A stretch of 64,000 nucleotides of DNA from Vibrio fortis. GTDB lineage: Bacteria > Pseudomonadota > Gammaproteobacteria > Enterobacterales > Vibrionaceae. A program made the position numbers and the translations under genes. Positions 24,337 to 33,466 of the stretch are shown here, in pieces (positions within the stretch are counted from its first letter, which is position 1; every line of letters starts with the position of its first letter). The stretch spans positions 1,860,001-1,924,000 of the forward strand of contig NZ_AP025487.1 in assembly GCF_024347475.1 (NCBI RefSeq). The letters are read 5' to 3'. Below the pieces are notes generated by a model. It did no database searches, was not told the origin of the DNA, and was given only the letters and a program-made list of their open reading frames with translations.

Positions 24337-25881
24337 CTAGTTCTTTCGGATACCGTAGTCTCGAAGCTTATTAGCGATCGAGGTATGCGACACATTCAGG
24401 CGCTTAGCCAATTTTCGGCTCGATGGGAAAGATTGGTATAGCTTTTCCAATATTTGCGATTCGTAATCTTTCATTATCTCGTCTAGTGAACCATCTAGGC
24501 TTAAATTCGCCATTCCAGAGTTCATTGTCTCTAGTTGAGGTAAATGGAACTGTTCAATCGCTAAGGTATCACCCTCTAGCTCAGTCAGTGCACGCAGTAC
24601 CATGTTATCCAGCTGACGGATATTTCCTGGCCACTGGTAGTTACCGAGCTGTTCAACCAACTCAGCCGTTAGCTTAGGTTTGAGCATTCCAAGTTGTTGC
24701 GCGTATTTGGCGACGAAAAGCTCAAGCAGCGGTGCAACGTCGTTAGAGCGCTCTCTCAATGCAGGAATAGAAAGCGTCAGTACATTCAAACGATAGAACA
24801 GGTCTTCACGGAATGAACCCGAATCAGCCAGTTCAGAAAGCTTGTGACGCGTTGAAGCGATGATACGAACATCTGCGTGCATCTCTTCTTCTTCGCCAAC
24901 ACGTCTAAAACTGCCGTCTTGTAGGAAGCGCAATAGCTTAATCTGAAGGTGTGGGCTCATCTCGCCGATTTCATCAAGGAAAACCGTGCCGCCATTTGCC
25001 TGCTCAAAGATGCCTTTGTGGCCCTGCTCGTGATTGAATGAACCCGGAGCGTGACCAAACAGTTCCGTTTCCGCAACATCATCTGGCATAGAGGCACAAC
25101 TCAAGACAAGGAAAGGCGATGAAGAGCGGTGAGAGCGATTGTGACACGCCTTCGCCAGCATCTCTTTACCTGTACCTGTATCCCCTTCAATAAGCAGAGG
25201 CTGATCAAGCATAGCCAATTTCTTAGCTTGGCTAATGAGCGCTTTGTGACGGTTAGAGACACCGACAAAATGTTCAAAACCTAGGTTGTTTTGCTCCGGT
25301 AGAGAGTCTTGCTGCGCCTGACCTTGCTGACATGAACGAATCGTCATTACGCCACTCGCCAAAACTGGCTCATTCACATCTCCGCCTAGGTAAACAGGAA
25401 GGATCTCGATAGAAAAATCTAGACCATCCAACACCACCACTTCACGGTGTCGTTTAACGTCACCGTCAATCCAACGTGTGAAGTTAAAGTTAGGGACGAA
25501 TGTAGAGAGCGGTTCACCGACAACGTCTTTTTCTTCTTTACCAAATAGATTCAGCGCGGCATGGTTCACCATATCCACCGAACCTTTTAGATCGATAGAG
25601 ATAACGGGATCAGGGAGGTTTGCTAATAGTGCAATTAGCTCAGTGTTATGCCTTTCGCTTGGCATAAACTGAATTTTTCGGACGTCCTTTACACCAGAAA
25701 TTCGACGAATTTCAGCCATAAGTTCACTAAAGGCATCAAAATCGATATCTGGACAGTTCAGATAGATAATGCCTTTAACATCAATCTCGATACCACGTAG
25801 ATCGATGCTTTTGGTTGCTAAAATATCAAGCAGCTCGCGAGTTAAGCCGAGTCTGTCTTCACACAATACTTCAAGACGCAC
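24337..25881 (-). CDS. tyrR: TyrR, transcriptional regulator of aromatic amino-acid genes
   Basis: A 514-residue regulator starting at GTG (AGGAAT upstream). It has an ACT domain (1-75, RLEVLCEDRLGLTRELLDIL), a PAS domain (about 80-185, LANLPDPVISIDLKGSVDMV), an AAA+ domain with Walker A GDTGTGKE (233-240), and a C-terminal helix-turn-helix (SRKLAKRLNVSHTSIANKLR). The sigma-54 contact loop GAFTGA is replaced by GHAPGS (276-281), as in TyrR proteins of enteric bacteria and vibrios, which work with sigma-70. TyrR binds tyrosine or phenylalanine and controls aromatic biosynthesis and transport genes. A near-consensus TyrR box lies 75 nt upstream, suggesting autoregulation. A TyrP-like permease and an AspC aminotransferase, possible targets, are also in the window. 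Confidence 0.96.
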   Translation of the reverse strand: MRLEVLCEDRLGLTRELLDILATKSIDLRGIEIDVKGIIYLNCPDIDFDAFSELMAEIRRISGVKDVRKIQFMPSERHNTELIALLANLPDPVISIDLKGSVDMVNHAALNLFGKEEKDVVGEPLSTFVPNFNFTRWIDGDVKRHREVVVLDGLDFSIEILPVYLGGDVNEPVLASGVMTIRSCQQGQAQQDSLPEQNNLGFEHFVGVSNRHKALISQAKKLAMLDQPLLIEGDTGTGKEMLAKACHNRSHRSSSPFLVLSCASMPDDVAETELFGHAPGSFNHEQGHKGIFEQANGGTVFLDEIGEMSPHLQIKLLRFLQDGSFRRVGEEEEMHADVRIIASTRHKLSELADSGSFREDLFYRLNVLTLSIPALRERSNDVAPLLELFVAKYAQQLGMLKPKLTAELVEQLGNYQWPGNIRQLDNMVLRALTELEGDTLAIEQFHLPQLETMNSGMANLSLDGSLDEIMKDYESQILEKLYQSFPSSRKLAKRLNVSHTSIANKLRDYGIRKN

Positions 25882-25950
25882 AAGTATTCCTATTCAAGGT
25901 GTCAGGATAAGTTGACAGTAGTGTGAATTAAGGCCTCTATTCAGTCAAGA

Positions 25951-25978
25951 AGAAGAGTAAACAGATGTTTACTCTTCT
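25951..25978 (-). terminator. Perfect 12-bp hairpin after ycjF containing the TyrR box
   Basis: AGAAGAGTAAAC and GTTTACTCTTCT pair perfectly around AGAT, 9 nt after the ycjF stop. On the minus strand the stem is followed by TCTT, so it may act as a weak terminator for ycjX-ycjF as well as an operator. Confidence 0.55.
25956..25973. promoter_or_regulatory. TyrR box upstream of tyrR
   Basis: AGTAAA-CAGATG-TTTACT matches the TyrR box TGTAAA-N6-TTTACA at all but the two outermost bases and keeps the G-N14-C pair that is essential in E. coli. It lies 75 nt before the tyrR start, in the only gap where a tyrR promoter could be. Confidence 0.6.
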
Positions 25979-25986
25979 CTCAATAA

Positions 25987-27039
25987 TTACTTGATTGCGA
26001 TACGTTTGAGCTCGTGAACCACCGCTTTACGCATATGAGACAGCTTCACTTTGCGATCTTGATGCCAAGGCATTGGTCGAAGCAGTGCCATCGCTTTTAA
26101 GCCCAAACGTGCGGTCAGTATACCCACGCCCAAACCTTGACCAGCACGAGCTGACACCTTACCGGCTAAGTCCATTGAAACAAGATCCATACTTGCGTCG
26201 ATAGCCAGCTCACTGGCACCCGCGGCAGCCATATTCACCAACACCAACTTGAACAGCTTCAAGCGAGACCAGTAACCTAGCTCGATTCCATATACGTCGG
26301 CCAATTTATCAATCATGGTGAAGTTACGCCAAGCGACCAGCAACATATCAGCTGCGGCCAATGGACTCACCGCGACAAGTGCTGCCGATTCGGTTGAATA
26401 ACGCGTGACAAGGTTGGTCGCAATCTTATCCTGTTGTGACACCACGATAGCATCGTACATATCTAACACTTCGGCATCGCTATGCGCTGGATTGATGCTG
26501 TTCTTCCATTTATCAAACGATGGTGATTCTGCAATGATGCCACCTTGCTTCGCGATATCTTCACAGAAGGCTTTACCCTTGCCTACACTGTCGCTTTTGA
26601 GTAGTAATTCACTCTGCTCTTGCACACTGAAGTGGTTTCTCAATGAACGCAGTTTCCACAGCTCTTTACCCATCGCGCTAAGGCCAAGGGAAGCGATCGC
26701 CGCCATAAAACCAGCCCAACCAAGTGATAGCCAGTCTGCGGTTTGAATAGCAGTGACAACACTGTCGATAGCTTGCCAGCCCACTAAGCCCGCAAAAGCG
26801 GTTAGCATACCCGAAGCCAACCATTTACGGCCGCGACTTGGACGGATGATCTGCTCTAGTTGTTTCTCTGGCTCACCTTGTTGTTCGCTATCTTGTTCTA
26901 CAGCAGCAGGAACAAACTTCTCTTGCTCTTCAAATACGGTTTGCGCATTCAGCTCAGGCGTCTCCTGACGCTTTTCTTCATCAGCGAATTCACTGTTCAA
27001 TGGTTGGTTGAAGACTTGTTTTGATTTCAATTCACTCAT
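25987..27039 (-). CDS. ycjF: YcjF-family inner-membrane protein (DUF697, TIGR01620)
   Basis: A 350-residue membrane protein. An acidic N-terminal region (about 1-65) precedes two membrane segments ([20 protein letters not shown] and [20 protein letters not shown]) and a cytosolic/amphipathic DUF697 domain ([40 protein letters not shown]). In E. coli ycjF and ycjX lie just upstream of tyrR and belong to the phage-shock-protein neighbourhood; the same order is seen here. It starts 11 nt after ycjX with GGGGTAAAAG as ribosome site. Its biochemical role is unknown; it is thought to work with YcjX at the membrane. Confidence 0.92.
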   Translation of the reverse strand: MSELKSKQVFNQPLNSEFADEEKRQETPELNAQTVFEEQEKFVPAAVEQDSEQQGEPEKQLEQIIRPSRGRKWLASGMLTAFAGLVGWQAIDSVVTAIQTADWLSLGWAGFMAAIASLGLSAMGKELWKLRSLRNHFSVQEQSELLLKSDSVGKGKAFCEDIAKQGGIIAESPSFDKWKNSINPAHSDAEVLDMYDAIVVSQQDKIATNLVTRYSTESAALVAVSPLAAADMLLVAWRNFTMIDKLADVYGIELGYWSRLKLFKLVLVNMAAAGASELAIDASMDLVSMDLAGKVSARAGQGLGVGILTARLGLKAMALLRPMPWHQDRKVKLSHMRKAVVHELKRIAIK

Positions 27040-27050
27040 TCTTTTACCCC

Positions 27051-28424
27051 CTACTTCAACTTATCGCCAATCAGATATTCAAGCGCTTTGTCCATTCTCA
27101 CATGCTGACAAGGTTCATCAGAATGCTGAGGCATAGGCCTGAAGCTGGTAAAATCAAAGCTGTTCTCTTGCCAATAATCTTTATGTGGCAGTTTCTTTGG
27201 TACTTCGCCCGGGTACATCGTTTGGGGTTGTCCATCTAACGTCGTGCCCTGAAGTGCTGGTTGACTGCTTGTCCCAGAGGCGATAAAGCCTGCACTGGTC
27301 GCTTGAATCGATGCGATGCTCATACAGCTCATCTCAATATGTTCAAATGCCGCTTGCTGCCAAGCTGGGTGCACCATCTGTTGTAACAAGGAGACAAGAT
27401 TTGGATGCTGATCCGGTGTCACATGATCCGCTTTGGTCGCAGCAAATAAGATCTTATCGATCTTAGGGGCAAACAGACGGCGCAGGATATTGCTACGACC
27501 ATACTTAAAGCTCTTTAATAACTGCTCTAGCGCACCACGCATATCCATAAATGAATCATGACCCGCATTTAATGGCTGCAAACAGTCAACCAACACGATT
27601 TGACGATCGAATGTCGCGAAGTGATTCTTATAAAACGCTTTGACGACTTTTTGTTGATACTCTTCATAGCGCGCTTTGAGCACTGCGTAGTTACTCTCTT
27701 TGCCATACTTCTGCGCTGGCTCTAAACATGGGAAGAACTGGAGTACTGGAGCACCTTCTAATTCACCCGGCAAAACAAATCGACCCGGTTGAACCCAATG
27801 CAAGCCCTGCGCTTTACAGCCATGTAGGTATTGAGTGTATGTCTCTGACATCTCTGCTAAACGCTTTTCGTCAACATCAGCGAGCAAATCGAGAGCGCTT
27901 GCTTGCTCTTTCCATACTCGTGCCAATTCATCACGTTGCCCTTTGAGCGCAGCAAACTGAGATTGACTCCAAGTATCGAAATCCATATCCAATAGTGGAA
28001 GGTCTAAAAGCCACTCGCCCGGATAATCGATGATATCGAGATACAGCGTGCTATTTTTGCTAAGGAGCTTTTTTGCCCCGCTCGCAGGCTTGTATTTGAG
28101 TGCCAAGCGAATTTCACTCACATCGCGCGTTGGTACCGGCCAAAAAGGCGGTTCTGCATGTAGTGCATCCATCGCCTCATCATAAGAAAAGCGTGGGATC
28201 ATCATGTTGTGCTGCGGGATTCGCTTTGCGCCAATCACGCGCCCATCACGCGCCGCTGTAAATAGGGGCAAGTTATTGTGCGTTGAGGTGTGAAGCAACT
28301 GATTCACTAAGGATGTGATAAAGGCGGTTTTACCGGCACGAGATAAGCCTGTCACCGCAACTCTGATATGAGAATCCGTTCCTCGACTGATAAAGTCACT
28401 CACTTCTTGTGTTATTTTTTTCAT
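27051..28424 (-). CDS. ycjX: YcjX-family P-loop NTPase
   Basis: The ATG at 28424 ([20 protein letters not shown]) is the usual start; the open frame runs 31 codons upstream without support. The 457-residue product has a P-loop [10 protein letters not shown] near residue 30 and the motif [20 protein letters not shown] where a switch II DxxG-like segment is expected, then [19 protein letters not shown], a TKxD-like base-recognition motif. It is a stress-linked GTPase-like protein of the psp neighbourhood. It is co-transcribed with ycjF (11-nt gap). The pspABC genes are not in the window. Confidence 0.92.
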   Translation of the reverse strand: MKKITQEVSDFISRGTDSHIRVAVTGLSRAGKTAFITSLVNQLLHTSTHNNLPLFTAARDGRVIGAKRIPQHNMMIPRFSYDEAMDALHAEPPFWPVPTRDVSEIRLALKYKPASGAKKLLSKNSTLYLDIIDYPGEWLLDLPLLDMDFDTWSQSQFAALKGQRDELARVWKEQASALDLLADVDEKRLAEMSETYTQYLHGCKAQGLHWVQPGRFVLPGELEGAPVLQFFPCLEPAQKYGKESNYAVLKARYEEYQQKVVKAFYKNHFATFDRQIVLVDCLQPLNAGHDSFMDMRGALEQLLKSFKYGRSNILRRLFAPKIDKILFAATKADHVTPDQHPNLVSLLQQMVHPAWQQAAFEHIEMSCMSIASIQATSAGFIASGTSSQPALQGTTLDGQPQTMYPGEVPKKLPHKDYWQENSFDFTSFRPMPQHSDEPCQHVRMDKALEYLIGDKLK

Positions 28425-28572
28425 TCGAACGACTCCGTTATACTTAGCTAGGCATGCGAGTAGCACACCAGCGTATTTCAAAAACAGGGGATAAGAAAGA
28501 GAAGTAAATGAATACATCCGTCCTGTTTATGCGAGGTATTATCTAATATCGTTTCTTAATGCTAGATGAATA

Positions 28573-28607
28573 AAAGCCCCTGATTATGACAATAATCAGG
28601 GGCTTTG
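28573..28607. terminator. Bidirectional terminator near the small membrane protein gene
   Basis: AAAGCCCCTGATTAT and ATAATCAGGGGCTTT form a 15-bp stem around a short loop. It lies 24 nt after the stop of the 61-residue gene on the minus strand. Confidence 0.85.
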
Positions 28608-28630
28608 AATACTTCAGGTCTTATCTAAGA

Positions 28631-28816
28631 CTAATCGTCTTCTATCAACTTGTAGATAACAAACAGTGCGATCTCTGCAATCAACCACAAGGCACAAGTG
28701 ATCGTAACGTATTTATTATCGAAGATGCTAATCCCTTTCAAGATCAGATCGTAGCCAACAAAACCACCAATCACCACGGCCAAAATAATCTGTAGGATCT
28801 GAATAAAACGAGGCAT
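28631..28816 (-). CDS. Small two-helix membrane protein (61 aa)
   Basis: A 61-residue protein made almost entirely of two transmembrane helices (IQILQIILAVVIGGFVGYDL and ITCALWLIAEIALFVIYKLI) with a short loop and a charged end (EDD). AGGAGAAACGG directly precedes the ATG, strong support for translation. It lies between fumarase and the ycjX-ycjF-tyrR cluster, with its own terminator. No family is recognised. Its position beside phage-shock-type genes hints at a membrane-stress role, but that is only a guess. Confidence 0.75.
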   Translation of the reverse strand: MPRFIQILQIILAVVIGGFVGYDLILKGISIFDNKYVTITCALWLIAEIALFVIYKLIEDD

Positions 28817-28877
28817 CCGTTTCTCCTATTCTTTTATATCAAACTATGTGTTTATCACTATATCATTGATAATAAGA

Positions 28878-28905
28878 CAAAAGTGCAGTAGTTGCTGCAC
28901 TTTTG
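28878..28905 (-). terminator. Terminator of the fumarase gene
   Basis: AAAAGTGCAG and CTGCACTTTT pair around a 6-nt loop, with T residues following on the minus strand. It lies 52 nt after the fumarase stop. Confidence 0.88.
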
Positions 28906-28956
28906 TCGTTTTCGAGCAATAAATCTAGATTTTTTGCCCTAATCGCTTACTGATTA

Positions 28957-30468
28957 CTACTCAGCTCCTGCGATTTTCACTTTCCAAGTATCTGGGCCAA
29001 TTTGGTGAGCGTTAGCGCCTGTTGAGTCTACCGCCACTGTTACTGGCATATCTTCTACTTCAAATTCGTAGATAGCTTCCATACCTAGATCTTCAAACGC
29101 CACAACACGAGCCTTCTTGATTGCTTTCGCTACGAGATAAGCTGCACCACCTACCGCCATTAGGTAAACGGCTTTATGCTCTTTGATAGATTCAACGGTT
29201 GCAGGGCCACGCTCTGCTTTACCGATCATGCCCATAATGCCCGTTTCATTTAGCATCATGTCAGTGAACTTATCCATACGTGTTGATGTTGTTGGGCCAG
29301 CAGGACCTACCGCTTCGTCGCCTACTGCGTCCACAGGGCCTACGTAGTAGATAAACTTACCTTTGAAATCGACGCCTTCAGGTAGACCTTCGCCATTCTC
29401 TAGCATGCCTTGAATACGCTTATGTGCTGCATCACGGCCAGTCAGAATTTTACCAGATAGTAGAACCGTCTCGCCGGTTTTCCACTCTTGAACGTCTTCT
29501 TTAGTCACTTCATCAAGGTTCACGCGACGCGTATTTGCGCCCGCTTCCCATGTGATGTCTGGCCACTCTTCTAGCTTAGGTGGTGTTAGCTCAGCTGGGC
29601 CGCTGCCATCTAGTGTGAAGTGTACGTGACGCGTCGCCGCACAGTTAGGAATCAAACATACTGGCTTAGATGCTGCGTGTGTTGGCGCAGTCTTGATCTT
29701 CACATCAACAACAGTTGTTAGACCGCCAAGACCTTGCGCACCGATACCCAGTTTGTTTACACGGTTGAAGATGTCTAGACGAAGTTCCTCTTCAGCATTC
29801 TCTGGACCTTTTTCGATAAGCTCTTGGATATCGATGTGTTCCATTAGAGACTCTTTCGCCAGTACAGCCGCTTTCTCAGCCGTACCACCAATGCCTATAC
29901 CTAGCATGCCCGGTGGACACCAACCTGCCCCCATAGTCGGTAGTGTCTTCTCTACCCATTCTGCAATGTCATCAGACGGGTTTAGCATTACCATCTTAGT
30001 TTTGTTTTCACTGCCGCCGCCTTTCGCTGCGATCTGGATTTCAACTTTGTTACCCGGAACCATATTGATATGAACAACCGCAGGTGTGTTGTCTTTGGTA
30101 TTAATACGTTTACCGGCAGGGTCCATCAGTACTGATGCACGCAATGGGTTATCTGGGTTGTTGTAAGCTTGACGAACGCCTTCATCAACCATCTCTTGAA
30201 CTGTTAAATCTGTTTCCCACTTCACATCCATACCGATGTTCACGAAACAGGTTACGATACCCGTGTCTTGACAGATTGGACGATGACCTTCTGCCGACAT
30301 ACGAGAGTTAATCAGAATCTGAGCAATCGCATCTTTCGCGGCTTGGCTCTCTTCTTTCTCATAGGCTTTTTCTAGGGCTTGGACAAAGTCTAAAGGGTGG
30401 TAATAAGAAATGTACTGAAGTGCGTCAGCGACACTGCTGATCACATCTTGCTTACGAATAACCGTCAT
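28957..30468 (-). CDS. fumA: Class I (iron-sulphur) fumarate hydratase
   Basis: A 503-residue fused class I fumarase, converting fumarate and malate in the TCA cycle. The N-terminal TtdA-like part (1-300) contains the cysteines expected to hold the [4Fe-4S] cluster: RPICQDTGIVTCF, LIPNCAATRHVHF and the GAGWCPPGMLGIGIGGTAEK segment. The C-terminal TtdB-like part (330-503) has YYVGPVDAVGDEAVGPAGPT and TRMDKFTDMML. The length is a little shorter than E. coli FumA (548). A Shine-Dalgarno AGAGG precedes the ATG. It is monocistronic with its own terminator. The oxygen-sensitive cluster is the known weak point of this class. FumA versus FumB cannot be told apart from sequence. Confidence 0.93.
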   Translation of the reverse strand: MTVIRKQDVISSVADALQYISYYHPLDFVQALEKAYEKEESQAAKDAIAQILINSRMSAEGHRPICQDTGIVTCFVNIGMDVKWETDLTVQEMVDEGVRQAYNNPDNPLRASVLMDPAGKRINTKDNTPAVVHINMVPGNKVEIQIAAKGGGSENKTKMVMLNPSDDIAEWVEKTLPTMGAGWCPPGMLGIGIGGTAEKAAVLAKESLMEHIDIQELIEKGPENAEEELRLDIFNRVNKLGIGAQGLGGLTTVVDVKIKTAPTHAASKPVCLIPNCAATRHVHFTLDGSGPAELTPPKLEEWPDITWEAGANTRRVNLDEVTKEDVQEWKTGETVLLSGKILTGRDAAHKRIQGMLENGEGLPEGVDFKGKFIYYVGPVDAVGDEAVGPAGPTTSTRMDKFTDMMLNETGIMGMIGKAERGPATVESIKEHKAVYLMAVGGAAYLVAKAIKKARVVAFEDLGMEAIYEFEVEDMPVTVAVDSTGANAHQIGPDTWKVKIAGAE

Positions 30469-30735
30469 TGCATGCCTCTTTATTGTTCTAGTTCCATGTT
30501 GGGCTCATGGCTCTATGGGTGTTTAGCTTTTTATAATGTTGAGCTTAATTTAGTTGCTTTGACACTCGCTTATCTGAACTAGTAATTTACCCAGATAATT
30601 GACTGCTTCGCTTTACACTAATCCCCTTGTTTTGAACTGTGTGAATCAAGAGCCCATTTTAATTTCAATTTATGATACTCTTGCTTCCTCTCACACGCCA
30701 TGCAGTGATCGAACTCTTTGTCACAAATTAAACAA

Positions 30736-32106
30736 ATGAATAACAACGAACTCCAGTCTATCCAAATCAAGCCGCTCGAATATCAATCAACTTTAGCTAA
30801 ACAGCTGTTTTCAGGTATAGAAACCCTACCCTGGGCAATGCTATTACGCTCAGCGTCAGAAAGCCATGTTGATAGTCGTTTTGATATTTTGGTTGCTCAA
30901 CCAGTGGCCACTTTCGAGACTATTGGCCACAAAACAACGATAAATGTTAATGAAAAAACTATCGTTTCAGAAGATGATCCGTTTGACTTGCTTCACCACC
31001 ATCAACAAGCGTTGATCCCTGACCTTGAGTGTGAACATGACCTTCCGTTTGTCGGTGGTGCCCTAGGTTACTTCAGTTATGATTTGGGACGCCGCGTTGA
31101 GAATTTACCAGAGCTGGCTAAACACGATATCAGCGCACCGGATATGGCCGTTGGCCTGTATGACTGGGCTGTCATTGTTGACCACAAACTAAAGACAGCG
31201 TGTGTGGTTGGTTTAGATGTAGAGGCACGACTCACTTGGCTGCAAGATCATAATGCAGTGGCGCATACGCCGTTTACACTGACACGTGAATGGCAATCCA
31301 ATATGAGTCAGGAGAGCTACGGCAATAAGTTCGATTCTGTTCAAGAGTACCTGTTATCCGGTGACTGCTATCAAATCAACTTAGCGCAACGTTTCAATGC
31401 ACAATATCAGGGGTCAGAGTGGCAAGCTTACGAAAAGCTTGAGCGATACAACAGCGCACCGTTCTCTGGCTTTATTCGCCTTGAAGATTGCGCCATTTTA
31501 AGTGTTTCTCCAGAACGCTTTCTTGAGCTTAAAGACAACACTATTGAGACCAAGCCAATCAAAGGAACCCGCCCTCGCTCAGAGCAAGCTCAAATCGATG
31601 CTGAATACGCGAACGATTTAGCCAATGCAGAGAAAGACCAAGCAGAGAACCTAATGATTGTTGATTTGCTACGCAACGACATTGGCCGCGTGGCAAAACC
31701 AGGCACAGTGCATGTTCCTAAACTGTTCGACATTGAAAGCTTCCCAGCTGTTCATCACTTAGTGAGTACGATTCGTGCAGAGCTAGATGATCAATATCAT
31801 GCAACAGATCTGTTGAGAGCTTGTTTTCCGGGTGGATCAATTACTGGAGCACCGAAAGTGAGAGCGATGCAGATCATTGAGGAGCTGGAGCCGCATCGAC
31901 GCTCCGCATATTGCGGCAGTATTGGCTATATCAGCCGTCATGGACGTATGGATACTAGCATCACGATCCGCACCTTGGTCGCAGAAGATAAAACGCTCTA
32001 TGCATGGGCTGGTGGCGGTGTTGTTGCAGACAGTGACTGTAGGTCTGAATATCAAGAGACGTTGGATAAGCTGAGTCGAATCCTACCAGTACTTGCTCAA
32101 GACTAG
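30736..32106 (+). CDS. pabB: Aminodeoxychorismate synthase component I
   Basis: The ATG at 30736 (MNNNELQSIQIKPLEYQ) is preferred; an in-frame TTG at 30718 lacks a better ribosome site. The 456-residue enzyme converts chorismate with ammonia from PabA to 4-amino-4-deoxychorismate in folate synthesis. Chorismate-binding family motifs are clear: LLSGDCYQINLAQRF, ILSVSPERFLELKDNTIETK, the PabB lysine in KPIKGTRPRS, ADLIVDLLRNDIGRV-like NLMIVDLLRNDIGRVAKPGT, FPGGSITGAPKVRAMQIIEE and YCGSIGYISRHGRMDTSI. It is divergent from fumarase and ends at a terminator just before the insertion sequence. Confidence 0.95.
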   Translation: MNNNELQSIQIKPLEYQSTLAKQLFSGIETLPWAMLLRSASESHVDSRFDILVAQPVATFETIGHKTTINVNEKTIVSEDDPFDLLHHHQQALIPDLECEHDLPFVGGALGYFSYDLGRRVENLPELAKHDISAPDMAVGLYDWAVIVDHKLKTACVVGLDVEARLTWLQDHNAVAHTPFTLTREWQSNMSQESYGNKFDSVQEYLLSGDCYQINLAQRFNAQYQGSEWQAYEKLERYNSAPFSGFIRLEDCAILSVSPERFLELKDNTIETKPIKGTRPRSEQAQIDAEYANDLANAEKDQAENLMIVDLLRNDIGRVAKPGTVHVPKLFDIESFPAVHHLVSTIRAELDDQYHATDLLRACFPGGSITGAPKVRAMQIIEELEPHRRSAYCGSIGYISRHGRMDTSITIRTLVAEDKTLYAWAGGGVVADSDCRSEYQETLDKLSRILPVLAQD

Positions 32107-32135
32107 CCGTCGGTAAGATTGAATCGCTAAAACAT

Positions 32136-32166
32136 AAAAAACCAGAAGTCAGCTTCTGGTTTTTTG
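32136..32166 (+). terminator. Terminator of pabB
   Basis: AAAAAACCAGAAG and CTTCTGGTTTTTT form a stem with a T-run, 30 nt after the pabB stop and 10 nt before the left end of the insertion sequence. Confidence 0.9.
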
Positions 32167-32175
32167 TTTAGGTAA

Positions 32176-32202
32176 TGACCCGTCCTAAATAAGGTTGACA
32201 CT
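32176..32202 (+). repeat. Left inverted repeat of the IS
   Basis: Begins TGACCCGTCCT and ends near GGTTGACACT; it matches the right end in inverted orientation with a few mismatches in the middle. TAA target duplication precedes it. Confidence 0.9.
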
Positions 32203-32228
32203 CCCCAAGTAGAAAATTGGAGAGTGTT

Positions 32229-32621
32229 ATGAAATCAGTAACTAGACGAACTCAATGTGATTACTCCCTCGCTTTTAAATTGGATGTTGTTGACCAAGTC
32301 GAGCGAGGTGAACTGACTTATAAACAGGCACAAGACAAATACGGAATACAAGGTTGTTCTACAGTATTAGTGTGGCTCCGAAAGCACGGCCGACTCGATT
32401 GGTCTGGAGGCACACCTCGATTCCTGAAGAAAGGTTTACCTATGTCTGAATTCAATTCACCACCCACGCCAGAGCAACGTATCAAAGAGCTAGAAAAGCA
32501 ACTTGAAGATACCAAACTGAGAGCCGACTTCTTTGAAGAAGTAGTAAAAGTTATGGAGCGAGACCATGGTGTCCGTGTTGTAAAAAAGCACAGAGGTGCG
32601 TCGTCCAAGAGCAAAACATAG
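32229..32621 (+). CDS. IS3-family transposase OrfA
   Basis: The ATG at 32229 has GGAGAG upstream; a TTG four codons earlier is part of that site. The 130-residue DNA-binding subunit has a helix-turn-helix (YSLAFKLDVVDQVERGELTY, QAQDKYGIQGCSTVLVWLRK) and a leucine-zipper-like coiled coil (EQRIKELEKQLEDTKLRADF). It ends at TAG 32619-32621. The slippery heptamer A AAA AAG (32582-32588) lies 10 codons before that stop in the right phase for a -1 shift into orfB. Confidence 0.93.
   Translation: MKSVTRRTQCDYSLAFKLDVVDQVERGELTYKQAQDKYGIQGCSTVLVWLRKHGRLDWSGGTPRFLKKGLPMSEFNSPPTPEQRIKELEKQLEDTKLRADFFEEVVKVMERDHGVRVVKKHRGASSKSKT
32582..32588 (+). other. Programmed -1 frameshift site of the IS
   Basis: The heptamer A AAA AAG is in zero-frame phase GTA AAA AAG of orfA. 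I checked the -1 frame from 32588 to orfB codon by codon: it has no stop, so a shifted ribosome makes an OrfAB fusion of about 400 residues ending at 33433. Confidence 0.85.
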
Positions 32622-32632
32622 CTCAGCTCACG

Positions 32633-33433
32633 GTGACTAGATTTTGCCAAATCATCAACATCTCTAGGCAAGCGTACTACAAACAATGCCTTATTGACGA
32701 TCGTGGTAAACAGCGTGACAAAGCTCTTCTGAGCTTTGTCCGTGAAACTCGCATCAAACAAGCTCGAATAGGAACGAGAAAGCTTAAATACATGATGGAA
32801 AAAACTGGAATGAAAGTAGGTCGGGACTATCTATTTTCTCTGCTTAAACATCATCGGCTGCTTGTGAAGGTTAAACGTGCTTACCATCGAACAACGGATA
32901 GCCATCATAGGTTTTACTGTCACCCAAATAAAATAAAGGATGGCTTTAAGCCCGAAAGACCGGAGCAGTTGTGGGTTGCTGATATTACTTACCTTCCGAC
33001 CTATGAAGGAAACAGTTACGTCAGTCTTATCACTGATGCCTATTCCAGAAAGATCGTCGGATACAGTGTGGATGACAACATGCAGACGAAGGCTGTAAAA
33101 CAAGCTTTTATAAGAGCTTTGAGAGAACGTCGAAATCAGGACACCCTAATCCATCACTCAGATAGAGGCTCACAGTACTGTTCAAAGGAGTACCAAGACC
33201 TACACTCTAGGCACAAGGTCGTGTGTTCCATGACGGATGGATATGACTGCTATCAAAATGCGTTGGCAGAAAGAGTAAATGGTATTTTGAAAATGGAATA
33301 CTTGTTGAAGAAACCTAAAGATGTTGCTCAGGCGAGAAAAATGGTCGCCGAGTCAGTAGAAATCTATAATCAAATGAGGCCACATACGGCCTTAAAATAC
33401 AAAACGCCCGATGAAGTACATCGAGCGTTTTGA
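32633..33433 (+). CDS. IS3-family transposase OrfB (catalytic part of OrfAB)
   Basis: Shown from GTG 32633, but the open frame extends back through the slippery site, and the active enzyme is most likely the OrfAB fusion. The DDE integrase core (rve) is intact: QLWVADITYLPTYEG (first Asp), LIHHSDRGSQYCS (second Asp) and NALAERVNGILKMEYLL (Glu). An HTH_21-type region precedes it (IKQARIGTRKLKYMMEKTGM, LFSLLKHHRLLVKVKRAYHR). It would cut and join the IS ends. No disabling mutation is seen. Confidence 0.93.
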   Translation: MTRFCQIINISRQAYYKQCLIDDRGKQRDKALLSFVRETRIKQARIGTRKLKYMMEKTGMKVGRDYLFSLLKHHRLLVKVKRAYHRTTDSHHRFYCHPNKIKDGFKPERPEQLWVADITYLPTYEGNSYVSLITDAYSRKIVGYSVDDNMQTKAVKQAFIRALRERRNQDTLIHHSDRGSQYCSKEYQDLHSRHKVVCSMTDGYDCYQNALAERVNGILKMEYLLKKPKDVAQARKMVAESVEIYNQMRPHTALKYKTPDEVHRAF

Positions 33434-33439
33434 CTAAAA

Positions 33440-33466
33440 AGTGTCAACCCATATCAGGACGGGTCA
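33440..33466 (-). repeat. Right inverted repeat of the IS
   Basis: Read on the minus strand it begins TGACCCGTCCT and continues to GGTTGACACT. TAA follows it on the plus strand as the other copy of the target duplication. Confidence 0.9.

Larger units (their letters stand above)
32176..33466 (+). mobile_element. Complete IS3-family insertion sequence (1291 bp)
   Basis: The ends are TGACCCGTCCT at the left and AGGACGGGTCA at the right. The outer 11 bases are perfect inverted repeats, and the match continues imperfectly to about 27 bp (GGTTGACACT inside). A 3-bp target duplication TAA is visible on both sides (32173-32175 and 33467-33469). Inside are orfA and orfB in overlapping -1 phase with a slippery site, the standard IS3 arrangement. 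All parts needed for transposition look intact. It lies between the terminator of pabB and the end of the converging kinase gene, so it breaks no gene. Confidence 0.95.

Noticed and set aside
24337..25881. Sigma-54 activator
   Set aside because: The AAA+ domain lacks the GAFTGA loop (GHAPGS instead), and the ACT-PAS layout is TyrR.
28957..30468. Possible separate alpha and beta fumarase subunits
   Set aside because: The frame is continuous from the TtdA-like to the TtdB-like part, so it is a fused class I fumarase.
32318..32761. 147-codon minus-strand frame inside the insertion sequence
   Set aside because: It overlaps both transposase frames in reverse and has no transposase or known motif.
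32217..33433. Broken transposase or pseudogene because orfA and orfB are in different frames
   Set aside because: The -1 phase, the A AAA AAG heptamer and the open path across the junction are the normal IS3 expression mechanism.
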